The notes beneath the pieces are model-generated. The model had not been told where the DNA came from, did not search any database, and saw only the letters and a list, made by a program, of their open reading frames with translations. This document shows, piece by piece, positions 52,561-64,000 of a DNA stretch of 64,000 nucleotides; the first letter of the stretch is position 1, and every line of letters begins with the position of its first letter. This DNA is from Liolophura sinensis. Lineage: Eukaryota; Mollusca; Polyplacophora; Chitonida; Chitonidae. The stretch is taken from NCBI RefSeq assembly GCF_032854445.1, contig NC_088300.1, forward strand, positions 8,370,001-8,434,000, read 5' to 3'. Made by a program: the position numbers and the translations under genes.

Positions 52561-54430
52561 CATGTGTTGCACTATCAGTTATCAACAGTCTGTGTGGCTG
52601 TTGTTGCAAGTCTCGCTGCTCGTGGGTCGATATAAATGGGAGGCCCTCACCTATTCAGTAGGACATCATCACATGCGTATGAATTTGTTTCTGACTTTTC
52701 AAATTGAATAACTCAATCTGCTTGTGTCAGCAATTAATTTACTTCTTTTTAGATTGCCTTCATAACCTTTTAAACTCCATACTTTTAACTTTGTTCGTTC
52801 AGTGTTAAACCCTCTGCTAATTTGCATCTACTCAAACATTAGTATGAAATGCTAATTAACAAATGTATTGAATATATAAACAATAACTCATCAGTGGCAT
52901 TTCAGTTAATGGTCTTAAGAAAAGTTAATAGGGCCACCCATTTTAATCTGAATAAGAGATGATATAACCGATGGTTTAAACAACCTAATTGCTTTCTAGT
53001 GTTATAAACAACAAGCGCAATGTTCGGTTTGCATACAATCTTTCGGCAGTGAACGATTCGCCTACATGTAGAGTTCCAAATCGCTATTATACTTCTATTT
53101 CATCACAGTACTAAAAGTCTACCATTGTATAAAAAGCACGTAGAAACGAAATACCAAATTAAAGCATTGATTTGACAAAGCTTATAACAGAACACAAAAT
53201 TAAATGTCGGAATACTAAAATACTCCTAGATTATTCAAAATTCGGCAATTCGGAAAAATACTTAATTGGTCATCGGTCTTGTGTACATTCATTTAAACAA
53301 GAAATTGGTAAGGAAATGAACATTTACTTCACATGTACATTGAAACATTGTAGGCCTTCCAAAAAACCCTGCGATTTACATAAAATTGAGAGGAATTCAT
53401 ATAAAATATATAGTAATATAGGCACTCAGAGAAATAGTCGTTATTTTATTATAAACTTTATTTCGGAATTGAAAAATACCATAGCATTCAAACAAATCAT
53501 CTTTTACATCTTAACAGGCACTAAGAGAATTAGTTGGGAATGAACATAAATGCATGTATACATATTTGGAAACAGAAAATGTATAGACTTTAGATTATTA
53601 TCATTAGAATGTCTGGTTAAAGTCATCCATGACTGGGCTGTTTTTGGATGTGCGGTGTACGTAACTGATAAACTCATACAACTCTGTCTCACAGGTACTC
53701 GCAGATCTGATTCTGGAATGAGGAAGGGGATGCTTTCTTTGTTGTTAACAGGTATCGTGTTAATGTCCACATGTTTATTTTTGCTTGCATACACCCCAAC
53801 ATTTCCATGAGCTTGTTCTTTTTAGTTTCAAAGAAATTCAGTTGTTTTGATCATACCTGAGATATATTGGATGAAGCCATATAGATGAAGACAAGATTCC
53901 AGAAGAACATCAGGTAACCAAGTTTCGGTTATGCATTAACAATGCTCTCATGCACTCATGCTCTTTCCTTTACTACGTCACAATTATAGTTGTAGGCGTG
54001 CTCATAGAACATATAGGAAGTACACAGGTAGTGCAACGTCACAGAAGAAAACGATCTACTATCACTTGGACCGTCTGTGTACCTCGTCCTCGAGTCAGCC
54101 ATTGCGTCATGTATTATTTTGAGTGCAGTAGATACTTGAAGTTTGAAACCTTGAATTATTAGACCTTGGACAGATGTTACACGGCTTAGTCCAACATATG
54201 CTTTGTCTAACTATATAGTACTGCTTTATTAATTGTTATTTTTTTGAGCTTGATACCCAGGCCAATTTTAAGGGGAATAATGTCGCCTTTGTTATTAACT
54301 GTGTCTTCTTACGGATCAATGGATGGACCCAACACATTCAATGTCCCACCACCTCTTCTCGTGATAACGTTGCTTTTCATTCCATTCCCGGTGAAAGCAA
54401 CTGTGACGTCCCAATGTCACAGAAAGATTT
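52561..54430. other. No supported gene
   Basis: AT-rich. The frame at 53172-53543 (plus) is Lys/Ile/Asn-rich and begins with TTG. A 31-codon ATG frame starting at 53719 has a hydrophobic stretch, with a possible donor inside (AACAG|GTATCG), but no partner exon was found. None is called. Confidence 0.35.
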
Positions 54431-54439
54431 AACATTTGT

Positions 54440-55270
54440 AACCAATGTGTAGAACATCCGGTTGACCTATTAGCAACAATACTGCTTATGACTGGTGAAT
54501 TGTCTGTTCTTGGTTGAGAGTGCGGAAAGGTCTATTGGTGTTGTCATCTGGTTCCATCGAGACAGGTTTTGAATTTCTCAACTTTAATCCTTCTTGTTAT
54601 CCAAGGTATATGAACAGTTGACGGAATAACAGAGTTTGTGGGCTTATCAGTCCTTGAAATGGTTCCATTTTTTGGTTTACAAGGGTATCGGACATCAATA
54701 TTTTTGGTGCACATTATACATGCTGGACGATCGAGTGTTCGTGATTTCACGGGATTAGTATTGAATACTTCAGAATAATGCTGATCTTTTATTTAAGTTT
54801 TCTATAGTAACTGGGTCTCTACACGGGAAATTACGGGCCGTGTCTGTGTACCTCTGTATTACTTGTAAAAATGTAGAGATAATCCATTGGTTCTACACTT
54901 GTTTCTCAGCCCAAAGAAGTCCAAGGCGTCGATAGAGAACAACTTTTTGCCTCTTTCATTTCTTGTAAGATTGATGAGTTGCACAAAAAGAACATCATTT
55001 TGGTCACACAATGACACAACCGGCCATAGGTGTTGATCAGCATCTTGTGATCATCCATAGAGATTTCAGGAGAATCTACAAATTCTCCCAGACTGGTGCT
55101 AATGTATTTTACCCTTCACCTAAAGAATGATATAGCAGTTTTGCGTCAGTTCAGAATGCGAACGTGCTGTGTAGAGTTGACACCCCTATATTGAATGCAG
55201 CAAGACCTGTGGGAGCCGTAATACGGCCAGAAATATCATCAGGATTTCCCACGGGGCAACAATCTATGCT
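54440..55270 (-). pseudogene. Unrecognised decayed coding-like region
   Basis: On the minus strand, segments that look coding appear in more than one frame. One (about 55110-55010) reads ISTSLGEFVDSPEISMDDHK and on. Another (about 55020-54895) reads CDQNDVLFVQLINLTRNERG and on through ALDFFGLRNKC. A third lies at 54750-54544. Frameshifts and stops separate them. This suggests an old transposon-derived or host pseudogene. I do not recognise the family. Confidence 0.3.
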
Positions 55271-56940
55271 GCTTCATAATAAATAGTTTTTATCAGAAGC
55301 AGGTGCATAATTCGGTGAAATTACTTCTCTGGAGTAAAAGAGGCGGAAAATCGGAGATAACGAATAACGGCAAGACTTTTCCGGGAACGATTTTTTTTAT
55401 AACACCCAGATCATTTTCAAGTTTGTTTGGTGAAGCGTTCATGGATTCTGATCCTTACAAAATACTGTATACTTAACAAAAGTAGATAAACTCGTATTTA
55501 TGAATTTTGATCGATATTTGCACCATAAGGCTTATCATCCAGATATTTTCACTTTGCAATCGCAGCGTCCAGCTTGGAAGTCTAATACTCCTTACGATAA
55601 CAGCAGGCTTTCCAAGTTTTTGGTATAAACGCCTTATTATTAATGAACTAAATGGCAAAAGATTTATTGAAATCTGTAATTTTTTTTAAGCAGGAGACTA
55701 GTAAAGGTTGGTGGTTTCCGTGCTTCTCCTTTTTTTCCCATGAAACTATACCTATGTAGGCCTATATGACACGCTCTGAGATCTATAGGCCATGTTCCCA
55801 GCATATAGCTTTCACATTAATCGCTTTGAATGGTCGTATTTACAACCCGTCATGTCGCGTGCGCTGTGTTCAAAGTATCCAAGTCACTCTGCCTTCCCTA
55901 AATCAATATCATCATCTTTTTGTCTGGCTTCTGTTGAGTATTAAAACAAAAATGAAGATTAAAACTCCCGAACAAGTTGCCAATCGCTCTTTATTGGGGT
56001 AATCGTCTTGGTTTCAATCCTTTCATCGAACCCTTGTTTAAAGATTTATAACAGCTAAATTTAGTGAAGATTAACACATTCCAAAAAAAATACAATTTGT
56101 TCAAAAAGTATACATCATTACCGTCTGATGCAGAGGAATTTTAACTATGTGTTCATATTCACCCAATGTATAAGAAACGCGAGAACGGCTTTCTCCATTG
56201 TACCATTTTAACTTCTCATGTTATTCCACAAACCTATCAGGACCTAGACTGTGGAATAATTTACAAATCGAGCTATAAATCAAATCCAGTCGCAATCTTT
56301 ATTTAATTCTCGATTGAGACAGAATATTTTATATAGCGTTATTCTTATGTAAGACATTTTATTTTGTTTCAATAGAAACTTCTCTGTATTTATTTTGCTA
56401 CAAGTGGAGCTGGTACACAGTTATATTTGGGATACAACATGAGAAAATATCCTTTATCAGGGACTACAACACACTGCATCTCATGACTGCGCCACTCGTA
56501 TCTGACTCACAGATCTGCAACAACATATTTCGAAGAATCCCTCGATCACCTGTTTTTTTTCACATGCACAGAATAAAAACGTTAACGTGGTTATCCTATG
56601 TACTGACCTTTTCACTAGATTCAGTGGTCTTTTCTTCACTCAAAACAGCTTAGTTATAATCATTTTGTATAGACACGAATGAAAATGGCTATTACTGTTT
56701 TCCCATATACACGTAAAAAGAAAACGTATAACTATTGTCTGCTATGAGGCGCTAAACTAAACACTGACGAATTCAATTATTAGACTGGCTTAAAACACAC
56801 AACTGGATTGGACGATCATGCAGTGCGCGAGAGTATGGAGAGATGAAGAACGAAGGGATGGAACTAGGTCTTGCCGTTGTGTTCGGGCCTAAAGTGCGCC
56901 TTATTATAGTAGGCCTACTGGGTGGCGAGAACGTCTGCGG
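55271..56940. other. No recognised feature
   Basis: AT-rich, with short frames only. No splice-supported exon and no repeat family was recognised. Confidence 0.4.
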
Positions 56941-56954
56941 GTCAGTTTTAGGGT

Positions 56955-57265
56955 TGAGTGAGTGAGTGCTTGGGGTTAAACGTCGTACTTAACACGTTTT
57001 CAGTCATATGACGACGAAGGAGTCCTTAGAGTGTATGTATGTGTAATGTGCCTCCTTGTTGCAGGACGGATTTCCACCGCTCTTTTATCTAGTACTACTT
57101 CACTGAGACGACTTACCGAAGGCAAGTAAGACGCCCTGCCCGAACCATTATACTGATACGGGTCAACCAGTCGCTATACTATCCCCTTAATACTGAACGC
57201 CAAGCGAGGAAACTACAACTTCCTCTTTTAAAGTCTTAGGTATGACTAGACCCAGAGCCTGTCGC
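56955..57265 (-). mobile_element. SINE-B copy
   Basis: Body tgcttggggttaaacgtcg, tatgacgacgaaggagtcc, gtgcctccttgttgcaggac, gagacgacttaccgaaggc and ccccttaatactgaacgcc. It ends where the head would begin (gactagacccagag). The A-box end is missing. Confidence 0.8.
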
Positions 57266-57588
57266 GATCTCTAACCAAAAGTTCACGTCTGAATTTTGAC
57301 CTCAAAAATTTTTTTTTTTAAATAAATGAACTCGGGCCGTGGGTAACAACATGGCTACGTTTACTTGATTGTGTGAGGCCCTTCCCTCTTATTTTTTTAA
57401 GCATTATGTCAGCTTTTCTAACATCAACTTGATGACGAGATAAGGTTTTAGTATGTCCTGCCCAGTTCTGCCGTCAAACTTGACGAGGTGTTCCATAACA
57501 ATTTATCCAGCGTCTATGTTTGATGTTCCAGAAGCCAATCCTGAAGATCCTTGCCTGGGTGGCTTTAGCATAATGGTAAACATAAACA

Positions 57589-60500
57589 ATGGCTGACGAG
57601 GAAACTCAGATCTTGCGCCGGAAAATCTTCAGAACCCTGACGCAGTGATAGATGTTGTCCCGCTGATTGTAGATGATGGGAATGCAGACCAGGAACACCC
57701 TGACGACGGTACAAGTCACCACCAACAACAACACCCTGACTGAAGGAACGAAACCCTGTACCGCAGAGAGTTAAGACTGAATGATGAATCACGAAGTCAG
57801 GCAACAAAAACTTACTCAATAGGCAACTTGACATTGGCTTGGAAAAGGGGCATTCCGAGAAGAAAGTCATAGAAGCCATAATAAGGGCATCAATCCAGGT
57901 GTTGACATGCGACGATACTTTGAGAGATGTGATTACCTGAAGCTTTCAAAAGTGAGAAAGATGTCGCGGTTCACTATGATGAGAAGTGAGAAATATGTTT
58001 CGCATCGCTATGATGAGGCTTGTAACCTCATCCCAAAAGACACAGGAGAAGGCGCAAGACTTTGTCACCAATTTAAATGACTTGTGACAAAGTTTCCTGT
58101 ATGCCTCCAAACACGAGGACTCGTTTCTTCGCTGGTTCAGAGAATTTTTCTGCCCGTAAGACTGGCCTACAAAGTGACCATCTCAGACATGAGTTAATGC
58201 TGATGTTACAAGACAGGAGCATTACGGACAAAGACCTCTTAGAGTAAGTGGTCGAGGTATCCTCCACTGAACTAGAGTGTCGAAAGAAACTGGGAGGACA
58301 ACGGCTGCAACCTAAAGGGAATAGTGTGTTACAACCTGAGAGTAACCCAGAGAGCACCCCTAGTTATCCACAAGCAAAAAAAAGGAATTTTCATGGTCAG
58401 CGGAGATCCGTGAACTGAAAGGGACATTGCGAAGCTAATGTCAACGTCAGCAAACTAGCAGTTATCAGATAAGTCAACAGGAGGGAAGGAAACAAACCGC
58501 ACCGGATGTCCTCACTGCCGTAAAAGTGGCAGTGGGTGTTTCAGGTGTAGCAGTCCACAACATTATAAGGTACACTGCGATCAACCAGTTCCAAACAGAC
58601 CCAATGAGGTAAACTAGATTTGGCCATGACCAAGGGAGAAGTTGTGGCCATGCTGAATAAAGAACTTCGTACTGAATGTAAGACTGTAAATGAAACATGC
58701 AATGAACTATGAGGTATAGTTTGTGAGCTGTCACCAAAGGATAGAAATCGTCTTGTACAGTTGTTTGGTGAGAAATGTGAAATGAAGCGTATATTGGGTA
58801 GTCTAGGGACAGAAATCATGTGGGACAGCGGGTCACAGGTTTGTATAATGTCAAAACAATGCTTAGATAAGAATCTGCCCAATGTTGATATTAAGTCTGT
58901 ACAATAGTTAGTGGGATCTACAGACAGCCTTAAGCTGGTAGCAAGAAATGGGACAGTCATTCCATTTGAAGGTTGGATAGAAGTATCATTTCAGTCATTG
59001 TCAGCTGACAAAGTCAGTGTTTACTTATCCCTGAATTGATCGTCAATAACCCCGATATTAACTTGCTCATCACTGGGTAAAATATAATTGAACACTACAT
59101 GAGGGGTATCAGTAAGTGTAAATTGGGAAAACAAAATTCACTAGCTTGTCAGTTTATAAACCAGTCTGTGCCTCAGTAACGAAAGGGCAAACGAAATCGT
59201 CCAGCTCTTACGGGCGTGACATTGGTACAGTCAAGGTGTGAAAAACTAACGTTGTCATAACCAGAGCACCTGTTAAGTGTATACTTCACACCAGAATTGT
59301 TGATACTGACATAAATGCCATATTAGAACCTAGTATGGAAGAAGTTTAGCGTGATGACTTACAGGTTAATGAGGCACTTGTAACACTTCAAAAGGACTCT
59401 GTGACCAGAATTAATGTCAGTGTCAACACCTTACCAAGAAGAACAGTATTAGATGTGTTACAGCCTGTAAAATCAGAAATCTACCTGTGTAGGTGGACCA
59501 GTATTGGGGTTGTGAGACTTCAAGTGAGACTGTTAATATTAGTGATCCTGGGGTAAACTGGAAGTCCTTAATAGATCTGGGCCACGGATCATTAACTGCA
59601 GAGGAAAATGATAGGGTGTTAGATATGCTAGATGGTCAGGCGCTTTTTACTCAGTGCGAGGATGACATAGGCTGCATCAAGGAGCTGGAAATGGACATAA
59701 ACTTAGTACACCAGGCTCCATTTCAGTGACCTTATCAGACGTGGATGGATCCAGAGGTCCAGATCAGCCTATTCGTCAACAGTTGTTTGTGTGAGAAAGA
59801 GAGATGGAACGTTACGGCTCTGTATCGATTACAGACGAGTTAACGCCAAAATTGTTCCCAGTCGTCAACCTATACCGAAAATTCAAGATGCATTGGACAG
59901 TCTCGGTGGAAACATTTGGTTGACTGTTCTAGACCAAGGCAAACCCTATCATCAGGGTTGTGTCTCAGGTGACTCAAGAAAGTACACAGCACATTTCACC
60001 CCTGATGGAGTGTACGAGTGATCCGGAATTCCAGTTGGGCTAACAAATGCACCAGCAGCATTTCAACGATTGATGAACGCCTGCTCAGAAGGACTTTCCC
60101 ACATCAGCCTACCATACCAAGGTGAGATCATTGTCTTCAGTAAAGCTTTTGAACAGCACATCAAGAAGGTTCAAAGTGTACTTAGGCGTTTGAAGAAGTT
60201 TGGAGTAAAAATGAAGCCATCAAAGTGCAAGCTCTTCCGGAACGAGGTGAAGTACCGTGGCCACACTCTCAGTGCAAGTGGATACCGGATTGACTCAGCT
60301 AACATTGAGGCAGTGCAGATGTTGAAAGACCAGCGAGCCACAACGGTAAGAAAAGGATTGGGCTTCATTGGGTATTACCATCGTTACTTACCTGACTTCA
60401 GTCGCCGAGTCAAACAACACTTTGACTTGTTGAAAGGGAATGGTTCCACAGTTAAGTCAGTTAGAAACCAGAAGAGTAATCAGATACCGTCAAGTACCAA

Positions 60501-61390
60501 GATCACCTGGACCCTTGGCCATCAGTCAGTGTTGTAAGGCTTGATCGACTTGCTCGTGAGTTTTGATGTAATGACCTATCTGAACATTGAGGAGTCTGGA
60601 AGCAGGGTTGTACCAACTTTAGGATGATGTGAGAGTTATTGGTCACGGCTCCCGTACGTTAAGTCCAGCCGAAACTATCACATACTTGCTGGTAAACTGA
60701 AGTTTCTGGCACTTACCGGAAAGATTTAGAGGCATTCTAGATTACGCTCCTGATATTACCGTGTACAACGACAACAATCCTCCTATATGATCAACTGTAT
60801 GTCAACAGCTGAACTAGATACAGCGCGGGTGATACGGATGTCAGAGCTATGTGACTTCAAATTCACAATCAAGTACAGGCCTGGTAAAGCCAGTGCAGAC
60901 GAAGACGGACTTTCTCGCTTGCCGTTGGACGTAACAGATGTGATGAGCCGATGTACTGAGGTTCTACCCCCAGAAGTGATAGGAGCTGCAATGGCCGCAC
61001 AAGGAAAGCAGATAACTGAAGATGTGACTTGGATCACAGCGATCTCCAATGATCCTGAATCTTTCTAGCATGCAATTCTGTGCGACATTCTCCAGGATCT
61101 TAGATGTGGGCCTACGGTTGGCTCAGAATAATGACTCAAAAGTAGGTATCTTTCTGAAAAATTGGAGGACAGGATGCCGAAGAAGGAGCGTCATGATGAA
61201 TGGGGCCTCAACAGACTTGTACTGAATCTCGCTGTCAAAAGAGGCTTACTATTAGACATAGACAATCAGAAATGTCCGATGGAGCTGTTGTGGAGCAGTC
61301 CGTTGTTCCTCGAGTCTACAGGAAGATCATTCTACGAAACCGGGAGCGCCACTTCAGCCCATCGGCACCACCGCACCCATGAAGCTTCTA
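57589..61390 (+). pseudogene. Decayed Ty3/gypsy-type LTR retrotransposon, truncated in integrase
   Basis: Remnants in gag-pol order, in several frames with many stops. A gag-like start lies at 57589, and a CCHC knuckle at about 58537-58578. A retropepsin-like WDSGSQ site lies near 58816. A linker with a DIGCIKELEMDI block lies at about 59570-59729, and RT at 59740-60540 (LCIDYRRVNAK, LDQGKPYHQG). The RNase H end is at 60787-60960 (KYRPGKASADEDGLSRLP), and the start of the integrase zinc region near 61280-61350. The RT catalytic Asp pair is not conserved (the site reads YQGE), so the RT is dead independent of the frameshifts. The integrase core and both LTRs were not found. Confidence 0.85.
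59760..60537 (+). pseudogene. Reverse transcriptase remnant of the Ty3-like element
   Basis: Two frame segments. 59791-60021 contains the palm motif region up to the HFTPDGVYE block and ends in TGA. 60070-60537 contains the primer-grip/thumb side with the degenerate catalytic box, then KMKPSKCKLF and GFIGYYHRYLPDFSR. Order and spacing are those of Ty3/gypsy RT. Confidence 0.85.
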
Positions 61391-62350
61391 AAGCTGCTGG
61401 AAAGTGTATTAGCTAATACTAGTATTAAGTCATATTATATATTTAAGATTTGGCAAAAAGTCAGTAGCCAATGCAGTTGTCCAAAGTCAAAGGATAAGAC
61501 CCGTGGATTTAGTTCATGTTTCATTTACTGTAACCTAATTATTACGGGGCAAAGTACAAAATTGAATACTTGGCTTAACGTTAAATCTGCTATTAACTCT
61601 TAAAACAGATTTGAACAACAGTACCCAGGGTTTGGAAATCGGGCCCCTACTTAACTGACCAACCGTTTGCAACGATAGTGGTTGTGCCAGTCAAATCCAT
61701 GTAGGCGGCTACTGCCTGGTCTATAATGCCAGTATGCAAATGAGCAACTACTGTAGCTCGCGAATTATTATGTTCTGCCAAATTTCATCTTATACGACAG
61801 GGAACGTCATCACAATCACGATTTATAGCATGATTCAACAATCCTATGTCATTAAAACTGTAAACATAATTCTTCACTAAAAGAATTAGGTTTTCTCTTT
61901 TATTCTTCCCACCCCCTCTCCAATTTTTTAAACATTTTTCACCACGTCACTTTTACGGCTCCGTAGAACTCTATACAGGTTGAAACGATTACCACCACCT
62001 GACTTCAGGGGGAGGGAACCAGCCAGGTTAAAAATGTAGCAGTTGTTTTTTCTTCTTCTTCCTCGTTAACGTGAACCATCATCATTAGGACATCACGACG
62101 TTCCAAAATCCAACAAAGACATGCCATGGCGCTTTGAGGAAATTATGGACACAATCATCAATATCAACAAGAATTAAGTCCGATAACTTTCAGTCCCATA
62201 TCAATAGCCTTTGCAAGCTTAAATCTCCCCACAGACCAAATGAACATTTCTCAGTTGTTATAGTCGTTTATCAACGTCGGATTTTTATCATAGATTGCCT
62301 TTTTGATAAAGATGGAGATGGTGCTAATTTCAAGCAAAAATTGATTGTAT
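61391..62350. other. No recognised feature
   Basis: AT-rich DNA after the truncated retroelement. The frames at 61379-61603 and 62134-62352 have no motif. Confidence 0.4.
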
Positions 62351-62354
62351 GACG

Positions 62355-62850
62355 ACGTTAAAGGTTTTGCTCAGTACACTTTTATAGACTGACTGTTTGA
62401 CAACGATAAATACTGTGCTCAGTCCAGTCTTATAGACTGACTGTTTGACAACGATAAATACTGTGCTCAGTCCAATCTTATAGACTGTTTGACGACAATA
62501 AATAATGTACTCAGTCCAGTCTTATAGACCGACTGTTTGACAACCATAAATGTTGTGCTCAGTCCAGTATTATAGCCTGGGCGTTTGACAATGATAAAGA
62601 TCGTGCTTTGTCCAGTATTATAGACTGACTGTTTGATAACGATAAATATTGTGCTCAGGCCCAGTATAAACTGACTTTGACAACGATAAATATTGTGATG
62701 TCTAGTATTATAGACTGACTGTTTGACAACCACATATATTGTACTGAGTTCAGGATAGACTGACAGTTTGACAATGATAAAGCTTGTGCTGTCTAGTATT
62801 ACAGACTGACTGTTCAACATCGATAAACCATCGTGCTCTGTCCAGTCTTG
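62355..62850. repeat. 48-bp satellite, array B (about 10 units)
   Basis: Units of the type gactgtttgacaacgataaa, tactgtgctcagtccagtct, tataga. Same monomer as array A at 21043-21285, with aac/aag and ctg/gaa changes. Some units are shortened. A 130-codon minus-strand frame with a 16-residue period spans it, as in array A. Confidence 0.9.
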
Positions 62851-62976
62851 TACATACATACATCATACAGATCAGTTTAATGAGCGGCAATCCTGTTAAG
62901 ACGGGCACAGAATGTAATTTATATAATCCTTGACATCTTACTGAAGCCGTTTCCTTACTCGATGATAGCCATGGAC

Positions 62977-63185
62977 TATATTCATCAAGCGTCTTAAGAC
63001 TTAAGTCAAGATTTCAAACACTGCTGCAAGTAAAATGATTTGCTCTAGGAAGTCTTAAATTTGTACACTAATTCCTAACTACAGAACAGTGTACAGATCA
63101 CAGTTTGAGGGTTTTTCTGTCCCGAGTTAAACTTTTTAGCACTTGCAATTTATGACTTAAATCTTAAGTTCTTTTATGAAATACG
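62977..63185. mobile_element. Possible MITE with imperfect inverted termini
   Basis: The left end (tattcatcaagcgtcttaag, acttaagtcaag) resembles the complement of the right end (tatttcataaaagaacttaag, atttaagtcat). About 210 bp. No clear duplication. Confidence 0.35.
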
Positions 63186-63379
63186 AGTAAAACATCGCGA
63201 GCTTTGCACATCTGTACTTTATCAATGGCTTTCGTACTTAGTTCAACTGAGACAGAACTCAGTTATGCTACCTCAACCTAAGATTTTGAACATATGTTGA
63301 CTGAAGACGATTTATTTCTGGCTTTATGTCGGCTACAGGATAATTTGGACTTGCACACTGACTAAAAACCACCAAAGTA

Positions 63380-63630
63380 ATGCCTCGATTGACTCCAGAA
63401 CAACGCGAGAGAGCCCTGGGTTTGGTATTCATGGGAGCCACCCATGCCCACTTTGCAAGGACCTTCGGTTGATCTCGTGTAACTGTGTCAAACTTGATGC
63501 AACGTTACAGACAGACAGGGCAGACATCAGACAGGCCAAAAACAGGCAGGTCTAGGGCAACTACGCCCAGAGAGGACGGGTACGTGCACACCCTTCACCT
63601 GAAAGCGTAATGTACGGCGCGGGACATTAG
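63380..63630 (+). pseudogene. Tc1/mariner-type transposase fragment
   Basis: From ATG 63380 the frame reads as a Tc1-like N-terminal DNA-binding (paired-type HTH) region: MPRLTPEQRERALGLVFMGA, then THAHFARTFG, then an in-frame TGA at 63470-63472, then SRVTVSNLMQRYRQTGQTSD and RPKTGRSRATTPRED. Another stop (TAA) falls near 63608. The catalytic DDE region is absent, so only about 80 codons of the N-terminus remain. Part of an internally deleted or truncated DNA transposon. Confidence 0.85.
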
Positions 63631-64000
63631 TCTCACCTACTTGGTTGTTCTGTTGACTTTTTTTTTACTCTTAACGCTAAGTTTTAGTAAAAAAACTAAT
63701 TTACCACAAGTTTCTTGCTTGCAATAGGTCGAATGTAAACGTCAAAAAACCCCACTGTTTGCCGTTGTCATTTTAATTTTGCATTCGTTTCTATCATCCA
63801 CGGATTATTGAACGGATTAAACTACTATCGGTGTAGACTACACAGTATCCGTCCTTTGAATTCGTAATACATTATCTCGGTCTACGCTAGCAGGGAGATT
63901 GATGTGGGTAGCTTGGTGCACAATGATGTTTTCCAGTACAACTATATCGAACCGGTTCCGAGTGAATGGCCTCCCCCCCCCCCCCCAGACGCCTTGAATT
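63631..64000. other. No recognised feature; poly-C run near the end
   Basis: AT-rich sequence with a run of about 14 C at 63973-63987. It may include the rest of the Tc1-like element, but no inverted terminus was identified. Confidence 0.4.

Noticed and set aside
53172-53543. 123-codon AT-rich frame
   Set aside because: Composition-driven (Lys, Ile, Asn), non-ATG start, no domain.

Overview
This is metazoan nuclear DNA, almost certainly from a lophotrochozoan and most likely a mollusc. The evidence is split genes with GT-AG introns, many tRNA-derived SINEs of types that I recall as common in molluscan genomes, dense minisatellites, MITEs, and LINE, Ty3-like and Tc1-like elements. There are no operons, CRISPR arrays, rRNA genes or functional tRNA genes. 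Species was not determined.

Two host genes can be assembled exon by exon with matching splice phases, although neither forms a long open frame. (1) On the plus strand at 8.6-17.1 kb lies a small adaptor-like gene. It encodes two SAM-like helical domains, a death-effector-like (DED) domain and a low-complexity tail. (2) On the minus strand, from a start codon at 51540 down to at least 25480, seven exons encode the N-terminal half of a CASD1-like protein (a sialic-acid O-acetyltransferase-type SGNH/PC-esterase). It has a signal anchor followed by a GDSR catalytic block. Its distal exons were not found. The two genes converge.

The most striking structure is at 30.5-48.9 kb. Three near full-length, head-to-tail copies (6.07-6.13 kb each) of one non-LTR retrotransposon sit inside the 21-kb first coding intron of the CASD1-like gene, antisense to it. 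The element looks like the Tx1 part of the L1 group: ORF1 has two CCHC knuckles and an acidic tract, and ORF2 has an APE endonuclease, an RT and a C-terminal zinc motif. A short GATA run occurs at the 5' boundary, at both internal junctions and at the 3' boundary, which points to a microsatellite-targeted element. The three copies carry mostly different lesions. Copy 3 has an intact ORF1 and an ORF2 broken only by three in-frame TAG codons.

Region by region. 0-8.6 kb: gene-poor, with a SINE-like remnant, a 20-bp repeat, a TTAA-flanked MITE and a 55-bp satellite. 8.6-17.1 kb: the SAM-SAM-DED gene, whose introns hold SINEs and a 23-bp repeat. 17.1-25.4 kb: minisatellites and a cluster of young SINE insertions with target-site duplications. 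25.4-30.3 kb: CASD1-like exons 2-7, with 47-bp and 63-bp minisatellites in the introns. 30.3-48.9 kb: microsatellites and the LINE array. 49-57 kb: rest of intron 1, CASD1-like exon 1 and upstream DNA with little recognised. 57.5-61.4 kb: a decayed, 3'-truncated Ty3/gypsy-type element. 62.3-62.9 kb: a second array of the 48-bp satellite. 63.4-63.6 kb: a Tc1-like transposase fragment.
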